Source: Sunxiuqinia sp963678245
GTDB lineage: Bacteria > Bacteroidota > Bacteroidia > Bacteroidales > Prolixibacteraceae
Length of the DNA: 64,000 nucleotides
Direction: 5' to 3'
Assembly (NCBI GenBank): GCA_965140765.1
Contig: OZ223308.1
Coordinates: 558,001-622,000, forward strand
The translations under genes were made by a program, and so were the position numbers. Positions 19,277 to 26,754 of this stretch are shown piece by piece; within the stretch, counting starts at the first letter, position 1; each line of letters begins with the position of its first letter. Below the pieces are notes generated by a model, which saw only the letters and a program-made list of their open reading frames with translations, made no database searches and was not told where the DNA came from.

Positions 19277-20107
19277 ATGGAAACAATGCACCGAAGCTTA
19301 GCAGAAATCAAAGTCGCAGCACAAGATAATTCCAATTCAGACTGGCAAGAGCTGGCATTCTCTTGTATTGACTTAACGACATTAAACTCAACAGATACCG
19401 TTAGCCATGTAAAGGCTTTTACTGAGCGGGTGAATGATTTTGAGAACGACTATCCGAGTTTATCCAATGTAGCTGCAATTTGTGTTTATCCGAACATGGT
19501 ACGCACCGTTAAGGAGAACCTCAACGATGACAATGTAAATATAGCCGCTGTGGCCGGTGGGTTTCCCGGGTCAATGAGTTTTATTGAAGTGAAAGTAAAA
19601 GAAGCCCGAATGGCTGTTGACTACGGCGCTGATGAGATTGACATTGTTCTCCCGCTTTGGGCATTTATGGATGGTAATGACTTGATTTGCCGTGAAGAGG
19701 TAGCAACCATCAAACAAGCCATTGGAGACGCACACTTGAAAGTGATATTGGAAACCGGAGCCATTGCCGAACCGGAGCAAATTCGTCATGCTTCGTTTTT
19801 AGCCATGGAAGCAGGTGCCGACTTTATAAAAACTTCAACCGGAAAAATTACCCTTGCAGCAACACCTGAAGCTGCCATGGAAATGTGCCTGGCCATCAAA
19901 GATTACCATAAGAAAACAGGTAAGAAAATTGGATTTAAACCGGCAGGGGGCATTTCAACTTCAGAAGATGCCATCCTATACTTGACTATTGTTAAAGAAA
20001 TCTTGGGTGAAGAATGGATGACTCCTTCCCTATTTCGCATTGGAGCCAGCCGTTTGGCAAATAATTTACTGAGTGACATTTTAGATGAAAAGGTGAAGTA
20101 TTTCTAG
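19277..20107 (+). CDS. deoC: Deoxyribose-phosphate aldolase
   Basis: Class I aldolase that splits 2-deoxyribose 5-phosphate into glyceraldehyde 3-phosphate and acetaldehyde in deoxynucleoside breakdown. The 276-aa TIM barrel shows CIDLTTLN near residue 30, AAICVYPNMV around 70, AVAGGFPGSMS around 90, the Schiff-base lysine in FIKTSTGK around 180, and the second lysine in GFKPAGGIST around 217. Start ATG at 19277, or 19286 with nearly equal support. It ends 15 nt from the convergent murQ. Confidence 0.93.
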   Translation: METMHRSLAEIKVAAQDNSNSDWQELAFSCIDLTTLNSTDTVSHVKAFTERVNDFENDYPSLSNVAAICVYPNMVRTVKENLNDDNVNIAAVAGGFPGSMSFIEVKVKEARMAVDYGADEIDIVLPLWAFMDGNDLICREEVATIKQAIGDAHLKVILETGAIAEPEQIRHASFLAMEAGADFIKTSTGKITLAATPEAAMEMCLAIKDYHKKTGKKIGFKPAGGISTSEDAILYLTIVKEILGEEWMTPSLFRIGASRLANNLLSDILDEKVKYF

Positions 20108-20121
20108 CCAGATGCACCGGG

Positions 20122-20937
20122 CTATTTCCTTTTTTCCACTTCAAACACCTTACTAACAGAGCCATGCAATAGCAATAATCGGCGAGATGTAGCTTCATTA
20201 CAACCCAGTTCATCCATGATCATGCGGGTACCGCGGGCAATCAATTTTTGGTTGGTCAACTGCATATTGACCATCTGATTGCCCTTTACTTTCCCCAGCT
20301 TGATCATTAGCGAAGTGGTAATCATATTCAGAATCAATTTTTGAGCTGTGCCCGATTTCATGCGCGTACTGCCCGAAACAAACTCAGGTCCGACGATAGC
20401 CTCAATAGCAACATCCACATTTTTGGCCAATTCGCTCCCCGGATTGTTTGCGATACAACCAGTCAGGATACCATTCTCACGAGCCTTTTTCACAGCTCCA
20501 ATTACATACGGCGTGCGTCCCGAAGCGGCAATGCCGACAACAGTATCTAACTTGTTAATATTGTAGGTCTGTAAATCCTGCCACCCCAATGTTACATTAT
20601 CCTCAGCTTTTTCTACCGCTTTTCGGATGGCCTGATCCCCACCCGCAATCATGCCAATTACCATATCATCGCCTACCCCATAAGTTGGAGGAATCTCCGA
20701 GGCATCCAAAATTCCAAGTCGCCCACTGGTACCAGCTCCGATGTAAAATAAGCGGCCACCTTTTTGCATACGCTCGACAACCTGCTCAACCAACTGTTGT
20801 ATTTGCGGGATGGTTTTCTCCACTGCCGGAAGTATTTTTTGGTCTTCGGCATGAATACTTTCGAGCAACTGGCGAACCGACATTTGTTCCAGGTCGTCGT
20901 ATAATGATTCTGATTCGGTTATACTGTTTGAACTCAT
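20122..20937 (-). CDS. murQ: N-acetylmuramic acid 6-phosphate etherase
   Basis: Cleaves the lactyl ether of MurNAc-6-phosphate to give GlcNAc-6-phosphate and D-lactate, a key step in peptidoglycan recycling. The 271-aa protein has the SIS fold with FYIGAGTSGRLGILDASEIP (about 65-84, including the catalytic-region glutamate), EKAEDNVTLG around 113, IVGPEFVSGSTRMKSGTAQK around 180, and the C-terminal MNMQLTNQKL-like helix. It lies 11 nt downstream of the kinase gene on the same strand, so MurNAc is probably phosphorylated and then cleaved by the products of one transcript. Confidence 0.95.
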   Translation of the reverse strand: MSSNSITESESLYDDLEQMSVRQLLESIHAEDQKILPAVEKTIPQIQQLVEQVVERMQKGGRLFYIGAGTSGRLGILDASEIPPTYGVGDDMVIGMIAGGDQAIRKAVEKAEDNVTLGWQDLQTYNINKLDTVVGIAASGRTPYVIGAVKKARENGILTGCIANNPGSELAKNVDVAIEAIVGPEFVSGSTRMKSGTAQKLILNMITTSLMIKLGKVKGNQMVNMQLTNQKLIARGTRMIMDELGCNEATSRRLLLLHGSVSKVFEVEKRK

Positions 20938-20948
20938 TACTCCTAACT

Positions 20949-21791
20949 TTAGCTCGTATGAAATTTCTTCAACATTTCGATGGGATCTTTTAGAATCACG
21001 GGCTGGTCAAAACCATATTCTTCTGCCAGCTCGTTAATAAACATTCTAAGTCCCCAAGCTACCGAACCAACAAACCCAATCGGAAATTCAGAATATTCCG
21101 GTAATTGAATCACATTGCGTTCGAAAAATTCTTCAATGCTTGTTATCACCAACTGGTGGCAATACTCCTTGTCGATGTACTTCGATAAAAATGGGGCAAA
21201 TTCAGCCAAATATTTGTTCGGTCTGTCCTCCTTATAAACACGCCACAAAACTTCAGATTCTGTAAAGTCGAAGTCTTGTTCAAATAAATTTTGAACATCT
21301 AATGGCATGGTATTCTTAAAATAATCGCTTAGCAACTTTTTGCCAAAAAATGCTCCACTGCATTCGTCTCCTAGAATAAACCCAAGAGATGGAACCCGAG
21401 AAATTATCCCATTACCATCGTACAAACACGCCCCTGATCCAGTTCCCATAATACAAGTGATTCCCGCATCGTTTCCAAACAAAGCACGGGCAGCTCCAAC
21501 AAAGTCGCTACTCATTTCAACCGAACTCTCTGGAAATAATTTTTGAAGCGCATCCTGAATCACCTTTCCCCGCTCTTGGTTAATAATTCCAGCTCCATAA
21601 AAAAAGATAGCGTCTACATGTTCTGACACCTGCGGGAATAAATCAGTTTTGAGCTCATCATAAATATCCTCAGTAGATCGAAAAAAAGGATTAATACCAG
21701 TTGTTTGAATAATAGAAGACTCCCCTTTTTTATCAGTGATGAGGAGCCAGGAGGTCTTTGTTGATCCGCTATCTGCTATTAATAGAGTCAT
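20949..21791 (-). CDS. murK: BadF/BadG-type amino-sugar kinase (MurNAc/GlcNAc kinase)
   Basis: ASKHA-fold sugar kinase of 280 aa, expected to make MurNAc-6-phosphate for the adjacent etherase. Phosphate-1 motif LIADSGSTKTSWLLI lies at the N-terminus, the phosphate-2 GTGSGACLYDG around 106, and GDECSGAFFGKKLL around 130. The symbol follows the murTKQ locus described in Tannerella forsythia, where a BadF-type kinase, a symporter and MurQ serve MurNAc salvage; a GlcNAc kinase role is the main alternative. An upstream ATG at 21911 would add 40 residues with no family match; ATG at 21791 begins at the fold. A TACATTTG box ends only five bases before it. Confidence 0.85.
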   Translation of the reverse strand: MTLLIADSGSTKTSWLLITDKKGESSIIQTTGINPFFRSTEDIYDELKTDLFPQVSEHVDAIFFYGAGIINQERGKVIQDALQKLFPESSVEMSSDFVGAARALFGNDAGITCIMGTGSGACLYDGNGIISRVPSLGFILGDECSGAFFGKKLLSDYFKNTMPLDVQNLFEQDFDFTESEVLWRVYKEDRPNKYLAEFAPFLSKYIDKEYCHQLVITSIEEFFERNVIQLPEYSEFPIGFVGSVAWGLRMFINELAEEYGFDQPVILKDPIEMLKKFHTS

Positions 21792-21795
21792 ATAA

Positions 21796-21829
21796 CAAAT
21801 GTAAGTAATTTTACTGCACATGCTAGCAA
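21796..21829 (-). promoter_or_regulatory. Possible promoter of murK-murQ
   Basis: On the minus strand TTG (21829-21827), 23-nt spacer, TACATTTG (21803-21796). If real, the transcript would begin at or within a few bases of the ATG, a leaderless or near-leaderless message. Confidence 0.35.
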
Positions 21830-22021
21830 TCAAACAAAACATGTATGACCAATTTTGATTGTTGTCAAATAGCTGCAAATACGAATTAAACACCAAAACT
21901 TTTTCCGTCAAAAATGTATCTTAGCGGTGAACATTCAATTTCCAGCTGAAAAAGATAAATCGAATTGGATTTATACGATGGATAAAAAAAGAACAAACGG
22001 TAAACAAACAGAGACCAAACC

Positions 22022-23467
22022 ATGAGTACCACTTTGATTTCTATTATCATCCTGTCGTTTTTTGCCTTGCTGATGGCTATTTCTTATTTCTCATCGCGCC
22101 ATGCAACAAACGACACTTTCTTTACCGGAAATCGGCGTTCGCCATGGTACCTTGTTGCTTTTGGAATGATTGGCTCCACCATTTCTGGTGTTACTTTTAT
22201 ATCAGTGCCAGGAGAAGTTGGGAACAGCGCGTGGACCTATCTCCAGTTTTTAATTGGAAACTTCTTCGGATATTGGCTCATCGCGTTGGTTTTGATTCCG
22301 CTTTACTACAAACTAAACCTGGTTTCAATCTACACCTATCTTGATCAGCGTTTTGGTGTCCGCTCATACAAAACCGGAGCTTTCTTTTTCCTATTGTCGC
22401 AAACAATCGGAGCATCGTTTAGGCTTTATCTTGCGGCGGGAGTTTTGCAAATTGGCTTTTTCGAGGCGCTTGGAATTCCATTCTGGCTAACCGTATTAAT
22501 GACTTTATTTTTGATTTGGATTTACACCTACAAAGCCGGAATAAAAACAGTGGTCTGGACCGATACACTCCAAACTCTATTTATTTTAGGAGCTGTTGGA
22601 ATTACAATTTTTATGATTTCAAAGCAACTTAATCTCAGTTCAAAAGAGCTGGTAGACACAGTTGTGCATCACCCATATAGCCGAATATTTGATTGGGACT
22701 GGCAATCGAAAACAAATTTCTTTAAACAGTTTTTCGCTGGGCTGGGCATTGTATTGGTGATGAACGGACTAGATCAAAACATGATGCAAAAGAATCTAAC
22801 TTGCAAGACTCAAAAAGACGCACAAAAAAATGTCTTTTGGTTTAGTTTTGCTTTCATCATTGCCAACATATTTTTCCTTAGTCTGGGTGTAATGCTTTAT
22901 GCCTTTGCTCAACAAAAAGGCATTGCTATTCCTGATCGTAGCGACGATTTGTTTCCCTTTTTAGCTTTACAGTATTTTGGAACTTTTGCCGGTGCCTTAT
23001 TCCTTCTTGGCATTTTAGCCGCGGCATACTCAAGCGCCGATTCAGCGCTGACTGCCTTAACGACGTCTTTTTGTATCGACTTTTTAAATATTGATGCCAA
23101 AGAACCAAAAAGTAAAAAAACAAGATTCTTTGTTCATATTGGCTTTTCACTACTTATGTTTATCGTTATTGTTCTTTTCAGAATCATAAACAACGACAGT
23201 GTGGTAACAGCTGTTTTCCGGGTTGCGGGATATACCTACGGCCCATTGCTGGGACTCTTTGCCTTTGGTATTTTAACTAAACGAAAAGTAAATGACCGGC
23301 TGGTTCCTGCAATAGGAATAGCTTCTCCATTAATAACCTATGTCATCAACATCAATTCGGAGTCTTGGCTTGCAGGTTATCAATTCGGATTTGAACTACT
23401 CTGGCTCAATGGAGCATTCACATTTTTGGGGATGCTAATTTTTTCAAATTTAGAGAATTACGAATGA
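22022..23467 (+). CDS. Sodium:solute symporter, likely MurNAc/amino-sugar importer (MurT-like)
   Basis: Member of the SSS (LeuT-fold) family, 481 aa with about 13 hydrophobic helices. Recognisable are the N-terminal helix (STTLISIIILSFFALLMAISY), the FFTGNRRSPWYLVAFGMIGSTISGVTF segment that lines the sodium site, YTYLDQRFGVRSYKTGAFF, and AAAYSSADSALTALTTSF around 340, which contains the family's second sodium-site serines. It diverges from murK-murQ and is followed by the dipeptide epimerase. In T. forsythia an SSS protein (MurT) imports MurNAc next to MurK and MurQ, so the same substrate is inferred here. Sialic acid or glucose symport are alternatives if context is ignored. Confidence 0.82.
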   Translation: MSTTLISIIILSFFALLMAISYFSSRHATNDTFFTGNRRSPWYLVAFGMIGSTISGVTFISVPGEVGNSAWTYLQFLIGNFFGYWLIALVLIPLYYKLNLVSIYTYLDQRFGVRSYKTGAFFFLLSQTIGASFRLYLAAGVLQIGFFEALGIPFWLTVLMTLFLIWIYTYKAGIKTVVWTDTLQTLFILGAVGITIFMISKQLNLSSKELVDTVVHHPYSRIFDWDWQSKTNFFKQFFAGLGIVLVMNGLDQNMMQKNLTCKTQKDAQKNVFWFSFAFIIANIFFLSLGVMLYAFAQQKGIAIPDRSDDLFPFLALQYFGTFAGALFLLGILAAAYSSADSALTALTTSFCIDFLNIDAKEPKSKKTRFFVHIGFSLLMFIVIVLFRIINNDSVVTAVFRVAGYTYGPLLGLFAFGILTKRKVNDRLVPAIGIASPLITYVININSESWLAGYQFGFELLWLNGAFTFLGMLIFSNLENYE

Positions 23468-23633
23468 ATTTTCAGGAAAGAATAATATGGAACTTTGAGA
23501 CAGAGCCTCCTGGAATTATTTGATTAAAACAATCTCCTGTGGCAGAACTGAAGACCACCTCAACAAAAAGAATTATATTCGTACAGTTTCTCTTTATCCT
23601 GACGAAGATCGATGCAAAATACAACGTGTAGCA

Positions 23634-24668
23634 ATGAGCAAACAAGACAAATGTCTACAACTTCAGTTTAAACCATATCAGCTCCAGTTAAAACATACGT
23701 TTACACTTGCTAAAAGTACGCGCGTGTCCACTCCTACCATGTTTACGGAAATAGCCTACAATGGAATGGTGGGATATGGAGAAGCTTCCATGCCTCCTTA
23801 TTTAGATGAAAACCATGATACGGCAAGCAAGTTTCTGCAATCGCTTAAATTAGATCAATTTAAAGACCCTTTTCAGCTAGAAGATATTTTAAGCTATGTA
23901 GATGAAGCTGCCGAAGGTAATTGTGCTGCCAAAGCCTCCATCGATATTGCTTTGCACGACCTGATTGGAAAAATAAAAGATCAACCGTGTTACAAAATCT
24001 GGGGATTCAATCCCAAAGATGCTCCTGATACGTCATTCACAATAGGTATTGATACACCGGAGATCATTAAGCAAAAATTAGGGGACGCCGCAGGATTCAA
24101 GATCCTGAAAATAAAACTGGGCCTCAATAACGACAAGGAAATAATTGAGACCATCCGTTCGATGACCAACGTTCCAATTTGTGTTGATGCCAATCAAGGT
24201 TGGAAAGACAAGCAACAAGCTTTGGACATGACCCACTGGTTGGAAGCAAAAGGAGTTGTTTTTATTGAACAGCCAATGCCCCAAAAAGCCCTGGAAGAAA
24301 CTGCCTGGCTCAGCCAAAACAGCCCATTGCCAATTATTGCCGATGAAGCCGTACAACGATTAGATGACCTAAAGAAAATAAAGGGTGTTTATTCCGGAAT
24401 CAACATCAAATTGATGAAATGCACCGGGATGCGTGAAGCGCACAAAATGATAACACTCGCCCGGGAACTGGACATGAAAGTAATGATTGGCTGCATGACC
24501 GAAACATCATGTGGCATTTCAGCAGCAGCTCAATTATCGCCAAAAGCTGATTGGGCTGACCTGGATGGAAACTTGTTAATCAACAACGATCCGTTTACCG
24601 GCGTAAAGGTTAAAGATGGCAAAGTAGTGCTGCTAAACAAACCCGGGATTGGCGTAAGCCCAAAATAA
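23634..24668 (+). CDS. L-Ala-D/L-Glu-type dipeptide epimerase
   Basis: Enolase-superfamily enzyme (344 aa) that epimerises dipeptides such as L-Ala-D-Glu, released from murein peptides. Catalytic features are visible: KILKIKLGL (KxK, acid/base lysine) around 158, metal ligands in CVDANQGW, FIEQPMP and IIADEAVQ, the opposite-face lysine in INIKLMK around 257, and the substrate-binding DLDGNLL (DxD) near 310 that marks dipeptide epimerases. A frame open from a TTG at 23520 adds 38 residues with no homology; the ATG at 23634 is chosen. The place next to murT/murK/murQ supports a role in muropeptide recycling. Confidence 0.88.
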   Translation: MSKQDKCLQLQFKPYQLQLKHTFTLAKSTRVSTPTMFTEIAYNGMVGYGEASMPPYLDENHDTASKFLQSLKLDQFKDPFQLEDILSYVDEAAEGNCAAKASIDIALHDLIGKIKDQPCYKIWGFNPKDAPDTSFTIGIDTPEIIKQKLGDAAGFKILKIKLGLNNDKEIIETIRSMTNVPICVDANQGWKDKQQALDMTHWLEAKGVVFIEQPMPQKALEETAWLSQNSPLPIIADEAVQRLDDLKKIKGVYSGINIKLMKCTGMREAHKMITLARELDMKVMIGCMTETSCGISAAAQLSPKADWADLDGNLLINNDPFTGVKVKDGKVVLLNKPGIGVSPK

Positions 24669-24706
24669 AACAGACTAAATTAGGACTCCAGCCCAATTGG
24701 TATAAA

Positions 24707-25681
24707 CTACTTTTTTCGGGTAGTCACGTAATTGATCAGCTCAATCATCGCATTTCGAGAGTCTGTTTCCGGGAAATTGTTGATTTCGGATATCGCCCGG
24801 TCGCGGTAAAAATTCATTTGCTCGGTGGCATATTCCAGTCCACCACGTTCAACAACGAGATTAACTAGTTCCTGCACTTTTGAGGTGTTCTTGTTTTTAC
24901 GCTTTACCTCACGCAAAATGCGACGTTTTTCTTTTTCTTCTGAATTGCTCAACACGTAAAGTAAAGGCAGCGTAATCTTCTTTTCCTTGATGTCATTCCC
25001 GGTTGGCTTTCCCAGCAATCCTTTCGCCTGATAATCAAAAATATCATCCTTAATCTGGAAAGCAATCCCCGCATCAATACCAATCCGGAACAATTTTTCA
25101 ACCAACGATTCGTCATCCGATACCGACGCTGCTCCCATTGCCATGCTGGTTGCAATTAGCGAAGCTGTTTTCTTCTCAATAATTTCGAAATAAGTATCGT
25201 AATCAATGTCCAGTTTGCGGCTTTTACGTAATTGTAGTATTTCTCCCTCACTCATGTCTTTCACAGAGCGACTGATCAGCTTCAGGAAATTGTAGTTCTC
25301 ATTATCAATATTCAACAACATTCCCTTCGCCAAGATATAATCGCCCACCAAAACCGCCAGCTTATTTTTCCAGAGAGCATTAATAGAAAAACTACCGCGA
25401 CGTTCATACGATTCGTCAACGACATCATCGTGGACCAAGGTAGCCGTGTGCAACAACTCAATAGAAGAAGCAGCCATGTAGGTTGAATCGTTAAATTCGC
25501 CAGTCATTTTAGCCGCAAGAAAAACAAACATCGGTCGCATTTGCTTCCCTTTCTTCCGCAGAATATAATTGATAATCAATGATAACAAGGGGATATCACT
25601 TTGAATAGTCTTTTTGAAGTAGTCTTCAAATTGATTCAACTCATCTTTTATGGGTTTCTGAATGATATCCAAAGAGGTCAT
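24707..25681 (-). CDS. Polyprenyl diphosphate synthase
   Basis: Trans-prenyltransferase of 324 aa that extends allylic diphosphates with IPP, most likely to make the menaquinone side chain. Both aspartate-rich motifs are intact: LVHDDVVDESYERRG (first, around 84) and FQIKDDIFDY (second, around 211). LRKKGKQMRPMFVFLAAK supplies the IPP-binding KxxRP region, and KITLPLLY follows the second motif. Residues before the first motif are not bulky aromatics close by, consistent with a long-chain product, but chain length cannot be fixed. A TATTTTTG box (25711-25704, minus strand) lies upstream. Convergent with the epimerase gene. Confidence 0.88.
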   Translation of the reverse strand: MTSLDIIQKPIKDELNQFEDYFKKTIQSDIPLLSLIINYILRKKGKQMRPMFVFLAAKMTGEFNDSTYMAASSIELLHTATLVHDDVVDESYERRGSFSINALWKNKLAVLVGDYILAKGMLLNIDNENYNFLKLISRSVKDMSEGEILQLRKSRKLDIDYDTYFEIIEKKTASLIATSMAMGAASVSDDESLVEKLFRIGIDAGIAFQIKDDIFDYQAKGLLGKPTGNDIKEKKITLPLLYVLSNSEEKEKRRILREVKRKNKNTSKVQELVNLVVERGGLEYATEQMNFYRDRAISEINNFPETDSRNAMIELINYVTTRKK

Positions 25682-25836
25682 TTGTTCCGTGTTTTGAACC
25701 GTTCAAAAATAGCAAATTAATTAGGTTTTCGGCTAATATATTAAAGTCATACACAAAATAATAAGGTCTTTGTTCATCGGAAAGTTAGCTATCAAGTGTT
25801 TGTATTCATTCTAAAAAAAAGAAACGACCGAAATTT

Positions 25837-25870
25837 TTGTTTTAGAAGAAATTAAATATTTATATATTTG
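25837..25870 (+). promoter_or_regulatory. Promoter of the ArsR-family gene
   Basis: TTG at 25837-25839, 23-nt spacer, TATATTTG at 25863-25870. Good Bacteroidota consensus, 25 nt before the ATG. Confidence 0.6.
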
Positions 25871-25895
25871 CATTTGTAATTAATAATATAATACA

Positions 25896-26198
25896 ATGCA
25901 GTTTAAAGAACTAGATGCTGATCGGCTTGACACCGCTGCCAATATGCTAAAAGCGATTGCGCATCCGATGCGTATAGCTATACTCAAGCATCTTGAAGGG
26001 GGTAAAAAATTAACCGTTACCCAAATCCATGAACTTTTAGGGATTGAACAGTCAACTACGTCGCATCACTTAGGTATTTTAAAAGATAAAGGAGTTTTAT
26101 GCTCACGCCGCGAAGGTAAGAATACCTTTTACTATTTGAAACACGATGTTCTAAGTCAAGTTGTTGACTGTCTGGAACGCTGTACCTGTGGAGAATAA
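25896..26198 (+). CDS. ArsR-family winged-helix repressor
   Basis: DNA-binding regulator of 100 aa with the compact ArsR fold: NMLKAIAHPMRIAILKHLEGG, recognition helix region QSTTSHHLGILKDKGVL, and the wing CSRREGKNTFYYLKHD. The cysteine-rich tail (CLERCTCGE) could bind metal or sense redox state, but the classic ELCVCDL metal motif in helix 3 is absent (here KLTVTQIHELLGIEQ). No metal-transport gene is adjacent, so targets are unknown; autoregulation through the AT-rich promoter is likely for the family. Followed by an intrinsic terminator, hence monocistronic. Confidence 0.88.
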   Translation: MQFKELDADRLDTAANMLKAIAHPMRIAILKHLEGGKKLTVTQIHELLGIEQSTTSHHLGILKDKGVLCSRREGKNTFYYLKHDVLSQVVDCLERCTCGE

Positions 26199-26221
26199 TT
26201 GCAACAAACAACATATTCTGG

Positions 26222-26250
26222 AAAGCCGACAAAAAGTCGGCTTTTTTATT
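26222..26250 (+). terminator. Intrinsic terminator after arsR-like gene
   Basis: Stem AAGCCGAC/GTCGGCTT (26223-26230 with 26236-26243), five-A loop, followed by T-rich TTTTATTTATT. Confidence 0.8.
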
Positions 26251-26293
26251 TATTGGAGGGAAGTTCTTAATTTCACCCTCTCAAATTTGAATC

Positions 26294-26743
26294 ATGGCAA
26301 AAATCAGAGTTACCAAGCAATTTGGATTCGAAATGTCTCATGCGCTATCCAATTACGATGGCTTATGTCGTAATATTCACGGGCATTCCTATAAATTACA
26401 AATTACCCTCATTGGCAGTCCACTTAATAAAGAGGGAGATCCAAAGGACGGAATGGTCATCGATTTTAGTATCTTGAAAAAGCTGGTTAAAAAGCACATT
26501 GTGGAACCCTTTGATCATTCACTCATGATTAATAACCTCGCAGCACACAATAAGCTGATTGAACTGGGCGAAATGTACGAACGTCAGCACCTGGTCAACT
26601 TTCAACCAACTACCGAAAATATGGTTATTTTTATAGCCGAGAAGCTAAAAAAACTATTGCCTGAACATCTTGAATTATTTAGCGTTCGACTTTATGAAAC
26701 CACCACTTCATTTGCCGAATGGTTTGCTTCCGATAACTTTTAA
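26294..26743 (+). CDS. queD: 6-pyruvoyl-tetrahydropterin synthase / 6-carboxytetrahydropterin synthase
   Basis: T-fold enzyme (149 aa) that converts dihydroneopterin triphosphate; as QueD it makes 6-carboxytetrahydropterin for queuosine and other 7-deazaguanines. Zinc histidines are in FEMSHALSNY and NIHGHSYKLQ, the catalytic cysteine is in DGLCRNIHGH, the base-relay histidine in PFDHSLMIN, and the pterin-anchoring glutamate in VRLYETTTSFAEW. Gene family is clear; QueD versus a PTPS-type specificity is less so because no other que genes are in the window. It precedes polA by 11 nt and is probably co-transcribed with it. Confidence 0.87.
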   Translation: MAKIRVTKQFGFEMSHALSNYDGLCRNIHGHSYKLQITLIGSPLNKEGDPKDGMVIDFSILKKLVKKHIVEPFDHSLMINNLAAHNKLIELGEMYERQHLVNFQPTTENMVIFIAEKLKKLLPEHLELFSVRLYETTTSFAEWFASDNF

Positions 26744-26754
26744 AACAGAACATC

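Noticed and set aside
23520..23633. N-terminal extension of the dipeptide epimerase from a TTG
   Set aside because: The 38 extra residues are polar and unlike the family, and the ATG at 23634 begins just before the conserved domain.
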